A stretch of DNA of 64,000 nt, from assembly GCA_035504415.1 (NCBI GenBank), contig DATJRY010000010.1, positions 62,001-126,000 of the forward strand, read 5' to 3'. The DNA comes from Candidatus Sulfotelmatobacter sp. GTDB lineage: Bacteria; Vulcanimicrobiota; Vulcanimicrobiia; Vulcanimicrobiales; Vulcanimicrobiaceae. Both the position numbers and the translations under genes were made by a program. The notes beneath the pieces are model-generated. The model did no database searches, was not told where the DNA came from, and was given only the letters and a program-made list of their open reading frames with translations. Below are positions 27,734 through 37,328 of the stretch, piece after piece. Each line of letters begins with the position of its first letter. Position 1 is the stretch's first letter.

Positions 27734-28836
27734 GCGTCGCGGCGGCCCCGGCCGGGACGCTTCCGATCGATCGCATCACCGTCAGCGCGTATCGCATCCC
27801 GACGCGGACGCCGGAGTCGGACGGGACCGCGCGCTGGTCCGCCACCACGCTGGCGCTGGTCGAGCTCGAGGCCGGCGGCGTCGTCGGGACGGGGTGGACG
27901 TACGCCAGCGCGGCAGCGGCGCTGTTCGTGCACGAGCGGCTGGCCGAGGTCGTGCGCGGCGCCGATGCGCTCGGCGTGCGCGCGCTCTGGCGTACGCTGA
28001 TCGACGCGGTGCGCAACGACGATCGGCCGGGCTTGGCGTCGTACGCGATCGCGGCGGTCGACGTCGCGCTGTGGGACCTGTGCGCGCGGCTGCACGGCGT
28101 TCCGCTGTGCGACCTGCTCGGCCGCGCGCGCGAGAACGTGCCGGTGTACGGCAGCGGCGGCTTCACCTCGGAAGACGAACGCTCGCTGTGCGACCAGCTC
28201 GCCGGCTGGGCGCGCGACGGCTTTCGCGCGGTGAAGATGAAGGTCGGCCGCGATCCGCAGGCCGATCCCGCGCGGGTCGCCGCGGCGCGGCGCGCGATCG
28301 GGCCGGCGTGTGCGCTGTTCGTCGACGCCAACGGCGCGTACGACGTACCGCAAGCGCTGGCGATGGCCGAACGGTTCGCCGCCCATGACGTCACCTGGTT
28401 CGAGCAGCCGGTGGATCCGGCCAATCACGCCGGCTTGCGCCGCGTGCGCGAACGCGCGCCGGCCGGCATGGCGATCAGCTCCGGCGAGTACCTCACCGAC
28501 AGCTCCGACGCCGCCCGCGTCGCGCCGAACGTCGACGTGCTGCAAGCCGACGCCACCCGTTGCGCCGGGTACACCGGCCTGGCGGCGATCGACGGGTACT
28601 GCGAGGTCGTGCGCGCTCCGCTCTCGACCCACTGCGCGCCGGCGCTGCATCTCCACGTGGCCGCCGCGCTGCTGCGGCTGCGGCACGTCGAGTGGTTCGC
28701 CGATCACGTCCGCATCGAGCGCGAGCTGTTCGACGGTTTCGTCGAGCCCGTCGGCGGCGTGCTCCGGCCGGATCGCTCGCGCCCCGGCCACGGCCTGACC
28801 TTCAAGCGTGCGGACGCGCAGCGCTACGCCGTCTGA
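27730..28836 (+). CDS. Enolase-superfamily (mandelate racemase/muconate lactonizing-like) enzyme
   Basis: A 368-residue TIM-barrel enzyme with KMKVGRD (K-x-K base), metal ligands in VDANGAYD, WFEQPVD and SSGEY, and a late STHCAPALHLH with a candidate catalytic His. This places it in the MR/MLE group that abstracts the alpha proton of carboxylates, for example acid-sugar dehydratases. The subgroup cannot be assigned. It is coupled to the ThDP enzyme and precedes a FAD/FeS oxidase, consistent with a hydroxyacid or sugar-acid route. Confidence 0.8.
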   Translation: MSVAAAPAGTLPIDRITVSAYRIPTRTPESDGTARWSATTLALVELEAGGVVGTGWTYASAAAALFVHERLAEVVRGADALGVRALWRTLIDAVRNDDRPGLASYAIAAVDVALWDLCARLHGVPLCDLLGRARENVPVYGSGGFTSEDERSLCDQLAGWARDGFRAVKMKVGRDPQADPARVAAARRAIGPACALFVDANGAYDVPQALAMAERFAAHDVTWFEQPVDPANHAGLRRVRERAPAGMAISSGEYLTDSSDAARVAPNVDVLQADATRCAGYTGLAAIDGYCEVVRAPLSTHCAPALHLHVAAALLRLRHVEWFADHVRIERELFDGFVEPVGGVLRPDRSRPGHGLTFKRADAQRYAV

Positions 28837-28875
28837 GGGGCGCGCGGCCGCCACCACCGAGCGGAGGGCCTCGCC

Positions 28876-31800
28876 GTGCTGATCGACCTCATCGCCGGCG
28901 TCGAACGGACGCGGCTGGCCGCGCTGACGCCGCCGCCGTCCGGGGCACGGCCGGACGCGCGCGGCGCCTGGCACGGTGATACGGCGGCCCTCGAGGCCGC
29001 GTTGCGCGCGCGGGTGGCCGGCGAGGTCCGGTTCGACGCCGGCAGTCGCGCGCTCTACGCGACCGACGCGTCGAACTACCGCCAAGTGCCGATCGGCGTG
29101 GTCGTCCCGCGCGACGCCGACGACGTGCTGGCCGCGCTCGCGGTGGCCCGTACGTTCGGCGCGCCGATCTTGGCGCGCGGCGGCGGGACCTCGCTGGCCG
29201 GGCAGTGCTGCAACGTCGCCGTCGTGCTGGATTGCTCGAAATACTTCAACCGGATCCTGGAGATCAACCCCGAGGAAGGCTGGGCACGCGTCGAGCCGGG
29301 CTTGGTGACCGACGAGCTGAACAAAGCGGTCGCGCAATACGGCTTGATCTTCGGACCCGACCCGGCGACGCACGATCACAACACGTACGGCGGGATGATC
29401 GGCAACAACTCGTGCGGGATGCACGCGCAGATGGCCGGCAAGTGCGAGGAGAACGTCCTCGAGCTCGACGTGGTCACCTACGACGGCGTGCGGCTCACCG
29501 TCGGTCCGACGAGCGACGCCGAGCTGGCGGCGCTGTGCGGGCGAGCGGACCGGGTGGGAGACCTCTACCGCCAGATGCGCGCGATTCGCGACGCCTACGC
29601 CGAGGAGATCCGGCGCGTCTTTCCCGACATCCCGCGCCGCGTTTCGGGTTATCCGCTGCAGGAGCTGCTGCCCGAGCACGGCTTCAACGTCGCCCGCGCC
29701 CTGGTCGGAACGGAGTGCACCTGCGCGTTCGTGCTCTCGGCGAAGGTGCGGCTCGTCCACAACCCGGCGCATCGCGTGCTGCTGGTGCTCGGCTTCGCGG
29801 ACATCTTCGAAGCGGCCGACCGCGTTCCGCAGATCAACGCGTTCCGCCCGCTGGCGCTCGAGGGGCTCGACGAGACGCTGATCGACGACATGCGGTTGAA
29901 GAAGATCGAGCTGCAGGACATGCAGCTGCTCCCGCGCGGCGCGGCGTGGCTGATGGCCGAGTTCGGCGACGACGACAAGGACGCGGCGATCGCAGCCGCG
30001 CAGGCGTGTCAGCACGCCTTGCGGGGCGAGTACGAGCATGCGATCCTGCACGCCGATCGCGCGCCGCAGCAGGACCTCAAGGAGCTGCGCGAAGCGGCGC
30101 TCGGCGCGTCGACGAAGCGGCCCAACAAGCCCGAGAACCACGAGGGCTGGGAAGACTCCGCCGTCCCGCCCGACAAGCTCGGCGCGTACTTGCGCGACCT
30201 GCGCGCGCTGTTCGACAAGTACGGCTACGATTCGCCGATGTACGGTCACTTCGGACAGGCCTGCGTGCACTGCCGGATCACCTTCGACTTCGCCAGCGCG
30301 CCGGGCGTGGCCGCGTACCGCTCGTTCATGCTCGAAGCCGCGCACCTGATCAAGCGCTACGGCGGATCGCTCTCCGGCGAGCACGGCGACGGGCAGGCCA
30401 AGGCCGCCTATCTGAACATCATGTACTCGGACGCGATCGTCGACGCGTTCCGCGCGTTCAAGCATGCCTGGGACCCCGAGCACAAGATGAACCCGGGCAA
30501 GGTCGTCGACCCGTATCCGCCCGAGAGCAACCTGCGCGAAGGCCCGCACTACGAGCCCTGGAACCCGCGCACGCGGCTGCGCTTCCAGCAGCAGGACTAC
30601 GGCTCGTTCGCGTACGCGGCGAACCGGTGCGTGGGGGTGGGCAAATGCCGGCGGCACGAGCAGGGCACGATGTGTCCCTCGTATCGCGTGACTCGCGAAG
30701 AGATGCACTCGACGCGCGGCCGCGCGCGGCTGCTGTTCGAGATGCTGGAAGGCGAGCCGCTGCGCGAGGGCTGGCAGTCGGAGGCCGTCAAAGAGGCGCT
30801 CGACCTGTGCTTGGCCTGCAAGGGCTGCAAGGGCGACTGTCCGGTCAACGTCGACATGGCCTCGTACAAGGCCGAGTTCCTCTCCCACTACTACGAGCGC
30901 AAACGCCGGCCGATCTGGGCCTATGCGTTCGGGCTCATCCCGTGGTGGGCGCACCTGGCCTCGTTCGCGCCGCGGGTCGTCAACGCGGTCAGCCAGACGC
31001 CGCCGTTCTCGAGCGTGGCCAAGGCGCTGGTGCGCATGGCACCGCGGCGCACGGTGCCGCTGTTCGCCGAGCAGTCGTTCCGGGCGTGGTGGCGCGCGCG
31101 CGGTCCGCGTGGCGAGGGGCGCAAGGGCCGCGTCGTGCTGTGGGCCGATACGTTCAACACCTACCTCCACGCGACGACGGCGCAGCACGCGGTCGAGGTG
31201 CTCGAGGCGGCGGGTTACGCGGTCAGCGTGCCGGCGGGGACCTTTTGCTGCGGGCGCCCGCTCTACGACTACGGCATGCTCGACCTCGCGCAGATCATGC
31301 TGCGGCAGATCCTCGACGGGCTGCGCGAGGAGATCGAGGCCGGCACGCCGATCGTCGTGCTGGAGCCCTCGTGCGCCAGCGTCTTCGTCGACGAGCTGAT
31401 GAACCTGCTGCCCGACGATGAGGACGCGAAGCGCCTGAGCCGCCAGGTCACGCTGCTCGGCGACTTCTTGACCCGCGATCCCGACTGGACGCCGCCGCAG
31501 CTCGACCGCGAGGCGATCCTGCACGGCCATTGTCATCAGAAGGCGGAGCGCGCGCTGGGGATGGCCGGGACGCAGCGCGCGCTCGAACGCAGCGGCGTGC
31601 GCGCGCGCTTCCTCGACGACGGCTGTTGCGGAATGGCGGGGGCGTTCGGCTTCGAGGCCGGCGAGCACTATGACGTCTCGATCGCGGCCGGTGAGCTGGC
31701 GTATCTGCCCGCGGTGCGCGAAGCGCCGCCGGAGCAGCTCGTCGTCGCCGACGGCTTCTCGTGCCGCGAGCAAGTGATGCAGACCGGCGAGCGGCAACCG

Positions 31801-31998
31801 CTGCACCTGGCCGACGTGCTGTGGCTGGCGCTGCACCCGGGGGCGCACCGGGCGGGAGCATATCCGGAGTCGGCCGCGATGCCCGACCGGCGCGCGCAAC
31901 GACGCCGGGCGCAGCGCGACGCCGCCGTCGGCTTGGCGGCCGCGACGCTCGTGCTCGGCGGCGTGCTCGGCACGCTGATCGCACGGGGGCGCCGGTGA
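28876..31998 (+). CDS. FAD-linked oxidase / FeS fusion (YdiJ/GlpC-like) with C-terminal membrane helix
   Basis: A 1040-residue multidomain oxidoreductase. Residues about 70-290 form the FAD-binding PCMH-type domain (ILARGGGTSLAGQ, GGMIGNNSCG), 300-560 the FAD-oxidase C domain (LSGEHGDGQAK), 585-690 two iron-sulfur cysteine sets (C585 and C591 in CVGVGKCRRH; CLACKGCKGDCPV), and two CCG-type cysteine clusters (FCCGRPL, DDGCCGMAGAFG). This is the plan of D-2-hydroxyacid dehydrogenases such as YdiJ. Unusually, the end has a basic stretch and a membrane helix (about 1015-1036, VGLAAATLVLGGVLGTLIA). The GTG has GGAGGG upstream. Confidence 0.85.
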   Translation: MLIDLIAGVERTRLAALTPPPSGARPDARGAWHGDTAALEAALRARVAGEVRFDAGSRALYATDASNYRQVPIGVVVPRDADDVLAALAVARTFGAPILARGGGTSLAGQCCNVAVVLDCSKYFNRILEINPEEGWARVEPGLVTDELNKAVAQYGLIFGPDPATHDHNTYGGMIGNNSCGMHAQMAGKCEENVLELDVVTYDGVRLTVGPTSDAELAALCGRADRVGDLYRQMRAIRDAYAEEIRRVFPDIPRRVSGYPLQELLPEHGFNVARALVGTECTCAFVLSAKVRLVHNPAHRVLLVLGFADIFEAADRVPQINAFRPLALEGLDETLIDDMRLKKIELQDMQLLPRGAAWLMAEFGDDDKDAAIAAAQACQHALRGEYEHAILHADRAPQQDLKELREAALGASTKRPNKPENHEGWEDSAVPPDKLGAYLRDLRALFDKYGYDSPMYGHFGQACVHCRITFDFASAPGVAAYRSFMLEAAHLIKRYGGSLSGEHGDGQAKAAYLNIMYSDAIVDAFRAFKHAWDPEHKMNPGKVVDPYPPESNLREGPHYEPWNPRTRLRFQQQDYGSFAYAANRCVGVGKCRRHEQGTMCPSYRVTREEMHSTRGRARLLFEMLEGEPLREGWQSEAVKEALDLCLACKGCKGDCPVNVDMASYKAEFLSHYYERKRRPIWAYAFGLIPWWAHLASFAPRVVNAVSQTPPFSSVAKALVRMAPRRTVPLFAEQSFRAWWRARGPRGEGRKGRVVLWADTFNTYLHATTAQHAVEVLEAAGYAVSVPAGTFCCGRPLYDYGMLDLAQIMLRQILDGLREEIEAGTPIVVLEPSCASVFVDELMNLLPDDEDAKRLSRQVTLLGDFLTRDPDWTPPQLDREAILHGHCHQKAERALGMAGTQRALERSGVRARFLDDGCCGMAGAFGFEAGEHYDVSIAAGELAYLPAVREAPPEQLVVADGFSCREQVMQTGERQPLHLADVLWLALHPGAHRAGAYPESAAMPDRRAQRRRAQRDAAVGLAAATLVLGGVLGTLIARGRR

Positions 31999-32990
31999 GC
32001 GGCCAGCGCAAGGTTGCGGTCGTCACCGGCGCTTCGGCCGGCGTCGGGCGCGCCGTCGTGCGGGAGTATGCGCGAGCCGGCTACGACGTCGGGCTGATCG
32101 CGCGCGGCGTCGACGGCCTGGCGGCGGCGCAGCGCGAGGTCGAAGCGCTGGGCGGCCGCGCCCACGCGGTCCCCACCGACGTCGCCGACGCCGACGCCGT
32201 CGAGCGCGCGGCCGCGGAGATCGAAGCCGCGCTCGGGCCGATCGAGGTGTGGACGAACGTCGCGTTCTCGAGCGTCTTCGCCGAGTTCGTCGAGCTGACG
32301 CCCGCGGAGTACCGGCGCATCACCGAGGTCAGCTACCTGGGCTACGTGTGGGGAACGCAGGCCGCGCTGCGGCGCATGCTGCCGCGCGATCGCGGCACGA
32401 TCGTCCAGGTGGGTTCGGCGCTGGCTTACCGCAGCATCCCCTTGCAGGCGGCGTACTGCGGCGCGAAGTCCGCCATCCGCGGCTTCACCGACAGCATCCG
32501 CTGCGAGCTGTACCATCGCCGCAGCAAGGTCCGCATCACGATGGCGATCCTGCCGGCCGTCAACACGCCGCAGTTCAGCTGGCTGCGCAACAAGCTGCCG
32601 CGCAAGGCGCAGCCGGTTCCGCCGATCTACCAGCCCGAGGTCATCGCGCGCGGCGTGGTCTGGCTCGCCGAGCACCGGCGGCGGGAGCTCGTGATCGGGT
32701 GGTCGGCGCTGCAAGCGCTGGTCGGGCAGATCCTCGCACCGGGCTACACGGACCGCTACCTCGGTCGGACCGGCTACGCCAGCCAGCAGTACGACGGCGG
32801 CGACCCGCCGGGGCGGCCCGACAACCTCGAGCGGCCGCTGCCGGGCGACTGGGGCGCGCACGGCGCGTTCGACGACCGCGCGCGCACGACCAGCTCGCAG
32901 CTATGGTTGTCGACGCACCGCGCGACGGCCGGGATCGCGTGCGCCGCGGCGCTGGTCGCGGTGCTGGCGACGGCGCGCCGGCGCGGGTAG
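31995..32990 (+). CDS. SDR-family oxidoreductase with C-terminal helix
   Basis: A 331-residue short-chain dehydrogenase: TGASAGVG cofactor loop, VPTDVADADAV, the catalytic Ser in VQVGSALAYRS and YCGAK (YxxxK). Long-form SDRs of this sort often act on lipids or unknown substrates. The final 25 residues (TAGIACAAALVAVLATARRRG) form a likely membrane helix, echoing the helix at the end of the preceding protein. It overlaps that gene by 4 bases. Confidence 0.85.
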   Translation: MSGQRKVAVVTGASAGVGRAVVREYARAGYDVGLIARGVDGLAAAQREVEALGGRAHAVPTDVADADAVERAAAEIEAALGPIEVWTNVAFSSVFAEFVELTPAEYRRITEVSYLGYVWGTQAALRRMLPRDRGTIVQVGSALAYRSIPLQAAYCGAKSAIRGFTDSIRCELYHRRSKVRITMAILPAVNTPQFSWLRNKLPRKAQPVPPIYQPEVIARGVVWLAEHRRRELVIGWSALQALVGQILAPGYTDRYLGRTGYASQQYDGGDPPGRPDNLERPLPGDWGAHGAFDDRARTTSSQLWLSTHRATAGIACAAALVAVLATARRRG

Positions 32991-33008
32991 CGCGAGCGCG
33001 CACCGATA

Positions 33009-33022
33009 CACCCGAACGGGTG
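33009..33022. repeat. Palindrome in the livJ upstream region
   Basis: CACCCG-AA-CGGGTG, a perfect 14-bp palindrome in the 109-bp gap between the SDR and livJ. It could be an operator for the liv genes; there is no T-run, so it is not a clear terminator. Confidence 0.35.
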
Positions 33023-33099
33023 CATTCGGACCGCCACCGGAGGAACGTGCGCACCGGCGGGAAACCGACGACGCAACTCATCTTCACGAGGTGATTCGA

Positions 33100-34317
33100 A
33101 TGCGCATTCATTCTTCCGTCCCGGCGGCGTTGGCCACGGCGCTGCTGGTGACGTCCCTGGGCGGCCCGACGCCGGTCGCCGCCGCCGACAACGGGCCCAT
33201 CAAGATCGCCGTCATCACCGACATGAGCGGCGTCTACTCCGCGTTGTCGGGACCGGGCGCAGTCGACGCGGTCAAGATGGCCGTGGAGGACTTCGGCGGC
33301 AAGGTGCTCGGGCGCGAGCTGGTCGTCGACGGGATCGATCATCGCAACGACGGCCCCACCGCCGCGGCGAAAGCGCGCGAGGAGTTCGACAGCGGCGCCG
33401 AGCTGGCGCTCGACCTGACCAACTCGGCGACGGCGCTGGCCGTCGACGGCGTGGCGAAGGAGAAGCACAAGCTCGAGATCGTCACCGGCGGCGCGTCGTC
33501 GGCGCTGACCAACGAAAACTGCAGCAAGTACACCTACCACTACGCCTACGACACGTACGCGTTGGCTCACTCCACCGGATCGTACATCGCCAAGACGGGT
33601 GGGAAGACGTGGTACGGCTTCGTCGCCAATTACGCGTTCGGCAAGCAGATGCTGGCAGACTTCAGCGCCGCGATCCAGCCGTTCGGCGGATCGTTCATAG
33701 CGAACAGCGAGATTCCGCTGGGTACGACCGACTACAGCTCGTACGTGATCGCGGCGAAGAACTCGCACGCGCAAGTGCTGGGCCTGCTCAATGCCGGCGC
33801 GGACACGGTCAACAGCATGAAGGCCGCGCATCAGTTCGGCCTCGACCACGACATGAAGATCGCCGTCGGGTTGCTGTTCCTCAGCGACGTCGACGCGTTG
33901 CCGGACGTGTTCGCCGGATCGCGCATCACCACGTCCTGGTACTGGGACGAGGACAAGGCCGCGCGCGCATGGGCGGACCGCTGGAGCGCGCGCAATCACG
34001 GTCTTCGTCCGACCGACATCCAGGCCGCCGACTACTCCGCCGCGACGCAGTGGCTCAACGCGGTCAAGGCGGTCGGCTCGACCGACGCGGACAAGGTCGT
34101 CGCGTACCTGGACGGTCGCAAGTTCAACGACTTCTACGCGCACCACGGCGAGTGGCGCGCGCGCGACCATCGCGTTCTGCACGACATGTACGTCGTCGAC
34201 GTGCTCCCGAAGGGCGAAGTCAAGGAGCCGCACGCGTGGTTCAAGATCCTGCAGACGATCCCGGGCGAGGAGGCCTTCCGTCCCGTCTCGCAGTCCAAGT
34301 GCGTGAAGGACTGGTAG
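33100..34317 (+). CDS. livJ: Branched-chain-type ABC importer substrate-binding protein
   Basis: A 405-residue periplasmic binding protein of the LivJ/AmiC-like group with a signal peptide (about 1-29, PVAAAD). Typical features are IKIAVITDMSGVYSALSGPG at the start of the mature part and the long bilobed fold. The ATG at 33100 has GAGGTG 6 bases upstream, preferred over the GTG at 33091. Such systems in soil bacteria often import aromatic acids, amides or short carboxylates rather than leucine, so the ligand is open. Confidence 0.85.
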   Translation: MRIHSSVPAALATALLVTSLGGPTPVAAADNGPIKIAVITDMSGVYSALSGPGAVDAVKMAVEDFGGKVLGRELVVDGIDHRNDGPTAAAKAREEFDSGAELALDLTNSATALAVDGVAKEKHKLEIVTGGASSALTNENCSKYTYHYAYDTYALAHSTGSYIAKTGGKTWYGFVANYAFGKQMLADFSAAIQPFGGSFIANSEIPLGTTDYSSYVIAAKNSHAQVLGLLNAGADTVNSMKAAHQFGLDHDMKIAVGLLFLSDVDALPDVFAGSRITTSWYWDEDKAARAWADRWSARNHGLRPTDIQAADYSAATQWLNAVKAVGSTDADKVVAYLDGRKFNDFYAHHGEWRARDHRVLHDMYVVDVLPKGEVKEPHAWFKILQTIPGEEAFRPVSQSKCVKDW

Positions 34318-34318
34318 C

Positions 34319-35197
34319 CTGAGCCCAGACTACCTCGTCACCCAGGTCTTCAACGGGCTGGCGAGCGGCGCGTTCTTCGCGCTGCTCGCCCTCGGGCTGA
34401 GCGTGATCTTCGGCATGCTGCGCGTGGTGAACTTCGCGCACGGCACGATGTACATGCTCGGCGCGTTCGCGACCTACTACGGCGCGCAAGAGCTGCACCT
34501 CCCGTTCTACGCGGCGCTGATCGTGGCGCCGGTCGTCGTCGGCGCGTTCGGGATCCTGCTCGAGACGACGCTGCTGCGCCGCCTGTACGGGCTCGATCCG
34601 CTCTACAACCTGCTGCTGACCTTCGCGCTCACGCTGGTCATCGAAGACCTGATGCGCATCCTGGCCGGACCGCTGGGCTCGCCCTACTCGGCGCCCGACG
34701 CGCTGAGCGGGATCGTCAACCTGGGCTTCACGCTCTACCCGCTCTACAAGCTGTTCGTCATCATCGTCGCGCTGCTCGTCTGCGCGGGGACCTGGTGGAT
34801 CGTCGAACGCTCGCCGGTCGGTGCGCGCATCCGCGCCGCCACCGAGAACCCGGTGCTGGTGCGCGCGCTCGGCATCGACACCCGGCGCCTGGTCACCCTC
34901 ACGTTCGGCTGCGGCGTGGCACTGGCCGCGCTGGCCGGCGTGCTGGCCGCCCCGACCACCAACGTCCAGCCCAGCATGGGCGACAGCATCATCATCTATA
35001 CGTTCGCGATCGTCGTCATCGGCGGCCTCGGTTCGGTGCTCGGCTCGATCGTGGCGGGCTTCGCGCTGGGCGTGCTTCAGGCGCTGGGCAGCGTGTTCTA
35101 CGCGCCCATCTCGACCACGCTGATCTTCATCGTCATGGTGATCGTGATCGTGCTGCGGCCGGCCGGCCTGTTCGGGCGAGCGGAGGGGAGCCGGTGA
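34319..35197 (+). CDS. livH: Branched-chain-type ABC permease LivH, probable CTG start
   Basis: An inner-membrane permease of about 292 residues (VNFAHGTMYMLGAF, RAATENPVLVRALGI, and about eight helices). The first in-frame GTG, at 34403, would delete the first helix (NGLASGAFFALLALGLSVIF). Upstream in frame there is a stop at 34304 and no ATG, GTG or TTG; the only reasonable start is CTG at 34319, with AAGGA at 34306-34310 at good spacing. It begins 1 base after the livJ stop and overlaps livM by 4 bases. Confidence 0.85.
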   Translation: MSPDYLVTQVFNGLASGAFFALLALGLSVIFGMLRVVNFAHGTMYMLGAFATYYGAQELHLPFYAALIVAPVVVGAFGILLETTLLRRLYGLDPLYNLLLTFALTLVIEDLMRILAGPLGSPYSAPDALSGIVNLGFTLYPLYKLFVIIVALLVCAGTWWIVERSPVGARIRAATENPVLVRALGIDTRRLVTLTFGCGVALAALAGVLAAPTTNVQPSMGDSIIIYTFAIVVIGGLGSVLGSIVAGFALGVLQALGSVFYAPISTTLIFIVMVIVIVLRPAGLFGRAEGSR

Positions 35198-36138
35198 AGC
35201 GGCCGCTGCTGCTCATCGGTGCGGCGCTGTTGCTGCTGGCGATCGTCCTGCCGCTGCCGCCGATTCGCGTCTACCCGGTGGTCGCGATCGACCTGGTGTG
35301 CTTCGGGCTGTTCGCGGTCTCGCTCGACTTGCTGTTCGGCTTCGTCGGGCTGCTCTCGTTCGGTCAGGCGATGTTCTGGGGAGGCGGCGGCTACGTGACG
35401 GCGATCTTGCTCGCGCGCACGCAGCTGGACGCGGTGCCGGCGCTGTGCATCGGCGTGGCCTACGCGCTGGTGCTGGCGTTCGTCGTCGGCCTGATCTCGG
35501 TCCGGCGCTCGGGCATCTACTTCGCGATGGTGACGCTGGGCATCGCGATGATCCAGTATTTCTGCGTGTTCCAGATGACCGACGTCACCGGCGGCGAGAA
35601 CGGGCTTTCCTTGAGCTCGCGCGGCCATTACTTCGGCCTGCCGCTGGAGAACGACGTCGCGTTCTACTACATCCTGGTCGCGGTGGTCGCGATCAGCGTG
35701 TGGCTGACGTTGCGGCTGGTCGCCTCGCCGTTCGGCATGGTGCTGCGCGGGATGCGCGAGAACGAGCAGCGCATGGTCGCGTTGGGCTACCGGGTCAACC
35801 GCTACAAGCTGGCCGTGTTCACCATCGCCGGTGGTCTGGCGGGCTTCGCCGGCGCGCTCTACGCGCTGGGCAACCGGCTGGCCGGGCTCGACATGGTCGA
35901 CTGGCACACCTCGGGCGCGGTCGTCATGATGACCGTGTTGGGCGGCATCGGCACCATCGTCGGCCCGATCGTCGGCGCCGGCTTGTTCGAGTCCCTCGAC
36001 TACTTCGTCTCGAAGACGCCGATCGGCGACAAGACGAACTTGGTGATGGGGACCATCTTCGCGCTGTGCGTGCTGCTCTTCCGGCGCGGCATCGTCGGCG
36101 AGCTGCTGGCGAAGCTGGGACGGCGCGCGGAGACCTGA
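35194..36138 (+). CDS. livM: Branched-chain-type ABC permease LivM
   Basis: A 314-residue membrane protein with the LivM signatures GLLSFGQAMFWGGGGYV, IYFAMVTLGIAMI, GGENGL and GMRENEQRMVALGY. The GTG start has GGAGGGG upstream and overlaps livH. It pairs with LivH; the two ATPases are encoded on the other strand 1.5 kb away. Confidence 0.9.
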   Translation: MKRPLLLIGAALLLLAIVLPLPPIRVYPVVAIDLVCFGLFAVSLDLLFGFVGLLSFGQAMFWGGGGYVTAILLARTQLDAVPALCIGVAYALVLAFVVGLISVRRSGIYFAMVTLGIAMIQYFCVFQMTDVTGGENGLSLSSRGHYFGLPLENDVAFYYILVAVVAISVWLTLRLVASPFGMVLRGMRENEQRMVALGYRVNRYKLAVFTIAGGLAGFAGALYALGNRLAGLDMVDWHTSGAVVMMTVLGGIGTIVGPIVGAGLFESLDYFVSKTPIGDKTNLVMGTIFALCVLLFRRGIVGELLAKLGRRAET

Positions 36139-36162
36139 CCCCGCGCGCCGCACCGCCGGCGG

Positions 36163-37233
36163 TCAGATCAGGTGTTGGACCATCCCGTCGATGGCTTCCA
36201 TCTGGATACCCTCGGTCGCCGAATAGTCGGAGCCGGTGTAGCCCCACCAGTCCCAGCACCCGTAGGGGTTGTACGACGTCGGGATCGCCTGCGGGTAGAG
36301 CACGATCAAGTCGTTCGTGTCGGCCCACTCGTTGAGCCCCGACTTGGTGATGAACGCGTTGCCGACGTCGGTGTAGCTCTGCGCGCACCCGTGCAGCGCG
36401 ACCAGCAGCTTGCAGGTCGTGCCGCTCGCGCACGCGGCGGGGACGTACAGCCAGCCGTTGCTGTCCATCGAGTAGGTCGCGGCGACGCCGCCGGCCACGA
36501 ACGGGTTCTGGTTGAACTCCAGCAGCGAGCCCGTCAGCGTCCCGTTGTTGCGCGCGTTCAGCGTGCCGTAGAGCAGCGTGAGGAACGTCTGTTCCGCGTC
36601 GAAGCCGCAGTTGATCAGGTACGGGCTGGCGGTCGTGCCGCAGGCGGTCGAGACGTCGGGGGTCACCCAGCCGTGGCCGGCGGCGGTGGTGAAGTTGGTC
36701 GTCGTCGCGATGCCGTAGTGCTGGTCTTCGGTGTTGAGCGCCTTCACCACGCTCTGGTACACGGTCGTGTCCTGCGTGCCCGAGAAGAGATAGCTCTTCT
36801 GGCCGTTCAGATTCGAGGTCGGGTTGTCGTACCCGAAAGCGGCGGCGTTGTTGAAGTCGGTCTCGATCGTGCCCAGCGGGATCGTCGGCGAGTCGTCGGT
36901 GCACTGCGTGAGGGCGAGATCTTCGTTGTCCTCGGCGCAGAAGTACGGGCCGCCGGCGAAGATCGCGGAGCCCTTGAACGTCTTCGAGTACGCGTAGTCG
37001 AGCTGGACGGCCATGAACGCGCCCGACGAGAGGCCGGCGACCATGATCGACGACGTGTTGATGTGATAGGTGCCCAGGCTCGCGCTTTGCGCGGAGCGCT
37101 GTTGGTGCGTCGCGTCGAGCGCGGCGGTCGGCGTGTTCGCGCCGCCGGACGCGCCGCCCGAACAGGCGGCCAAGCTCAAGCCCGCGAGGGCTGCGACGGC
37201 GGCGATACCGGCGCGAAGGTGCGTAGAACTCAT
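36163..37233 (-). CDS. Type-2 short-chain PHA depolymerase, lipoprotein
   Basis: A 356-residue exported esterase. A lipobox (LSLAAC, Cys near residue 23) follows a short signal. The lipase box GLSSGAFM is near residue 68, the Asp is likely in SGTQDTTVY, the His in AAGHGW and the oxyanion HGC in LVALHGCAQSY near the C-terminus. This reversed order of lipase box and oxyanion segment defines type-2 extracellular or periplasmic poly(3-hydroxybutyrate) depolymerases. Eleven or more Cys hint at disulfides. GGGAG precedes the ATG. It is convergent with livM, so the Liv importer may take up depolymerase products, which is inference. Confidence 0.8.
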   Translation of the reverse strand: MSSTHLRAGIAAVAALAGLSLAACSGGASGGANTPTAALDATHQQRSAQSASLGTYHINTSSIMVAGLSSGAFMAVQLDYAYSKTFKGSAIFAGGPYFCAEDNEDLALTQCTDDSPTIPLGTIETDFNNAAAFGYDNPTSNLNGQKSYLFSGTQDTTVYQSVVKALNTEDQHYGIATTTNFTTAAGHGWVTPDVSTACGTTASPYLINCGFDAEQTFLTLLYGTLNARNNGTLTGSLLEFNQNPFVAGGVAATYSMDSNGWLYVPAACASGTTCKLLVALHGCAQSYTDVGNAFITKSGLNEWADTNDLIVLYPQAIPTSYNPYGCWDWWGYTGSDYSATEGIQMEAIDGMVQHLI

Positions 37234-37328
37234 CCCCACTCCCTTTCGTGGATGAACGCTGGTCGGAGTGGCAAGCCCCGCCGAATCCTTCGGCACCTTC
37301 GCGCTACGCGCCGGAACGCGGAGTTCCT

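Noticed and set aside
27304-31899. Very long open frame on the minus strand (about 1500 codons), and similar ones at 3839-6319 and 58290-63953
   Set aside because: They lie opposite clearly identified genes; high GC at third codon positions removes stops from the antisense frame. The proteins are Arg/Asp/His/Gly-rich without domains.
32999-33094. Short frames between the SDR gene and livJ
   Set aside because: They are basic, have poor ribosome-site spacing and overlap the livJ ribosome site; no support as genes.
34403-35197. livH starting at GTG 34403
   Set aside because: It removes the first membrane helix that is conserved in LivH proteins and encoded just upstream in frame.
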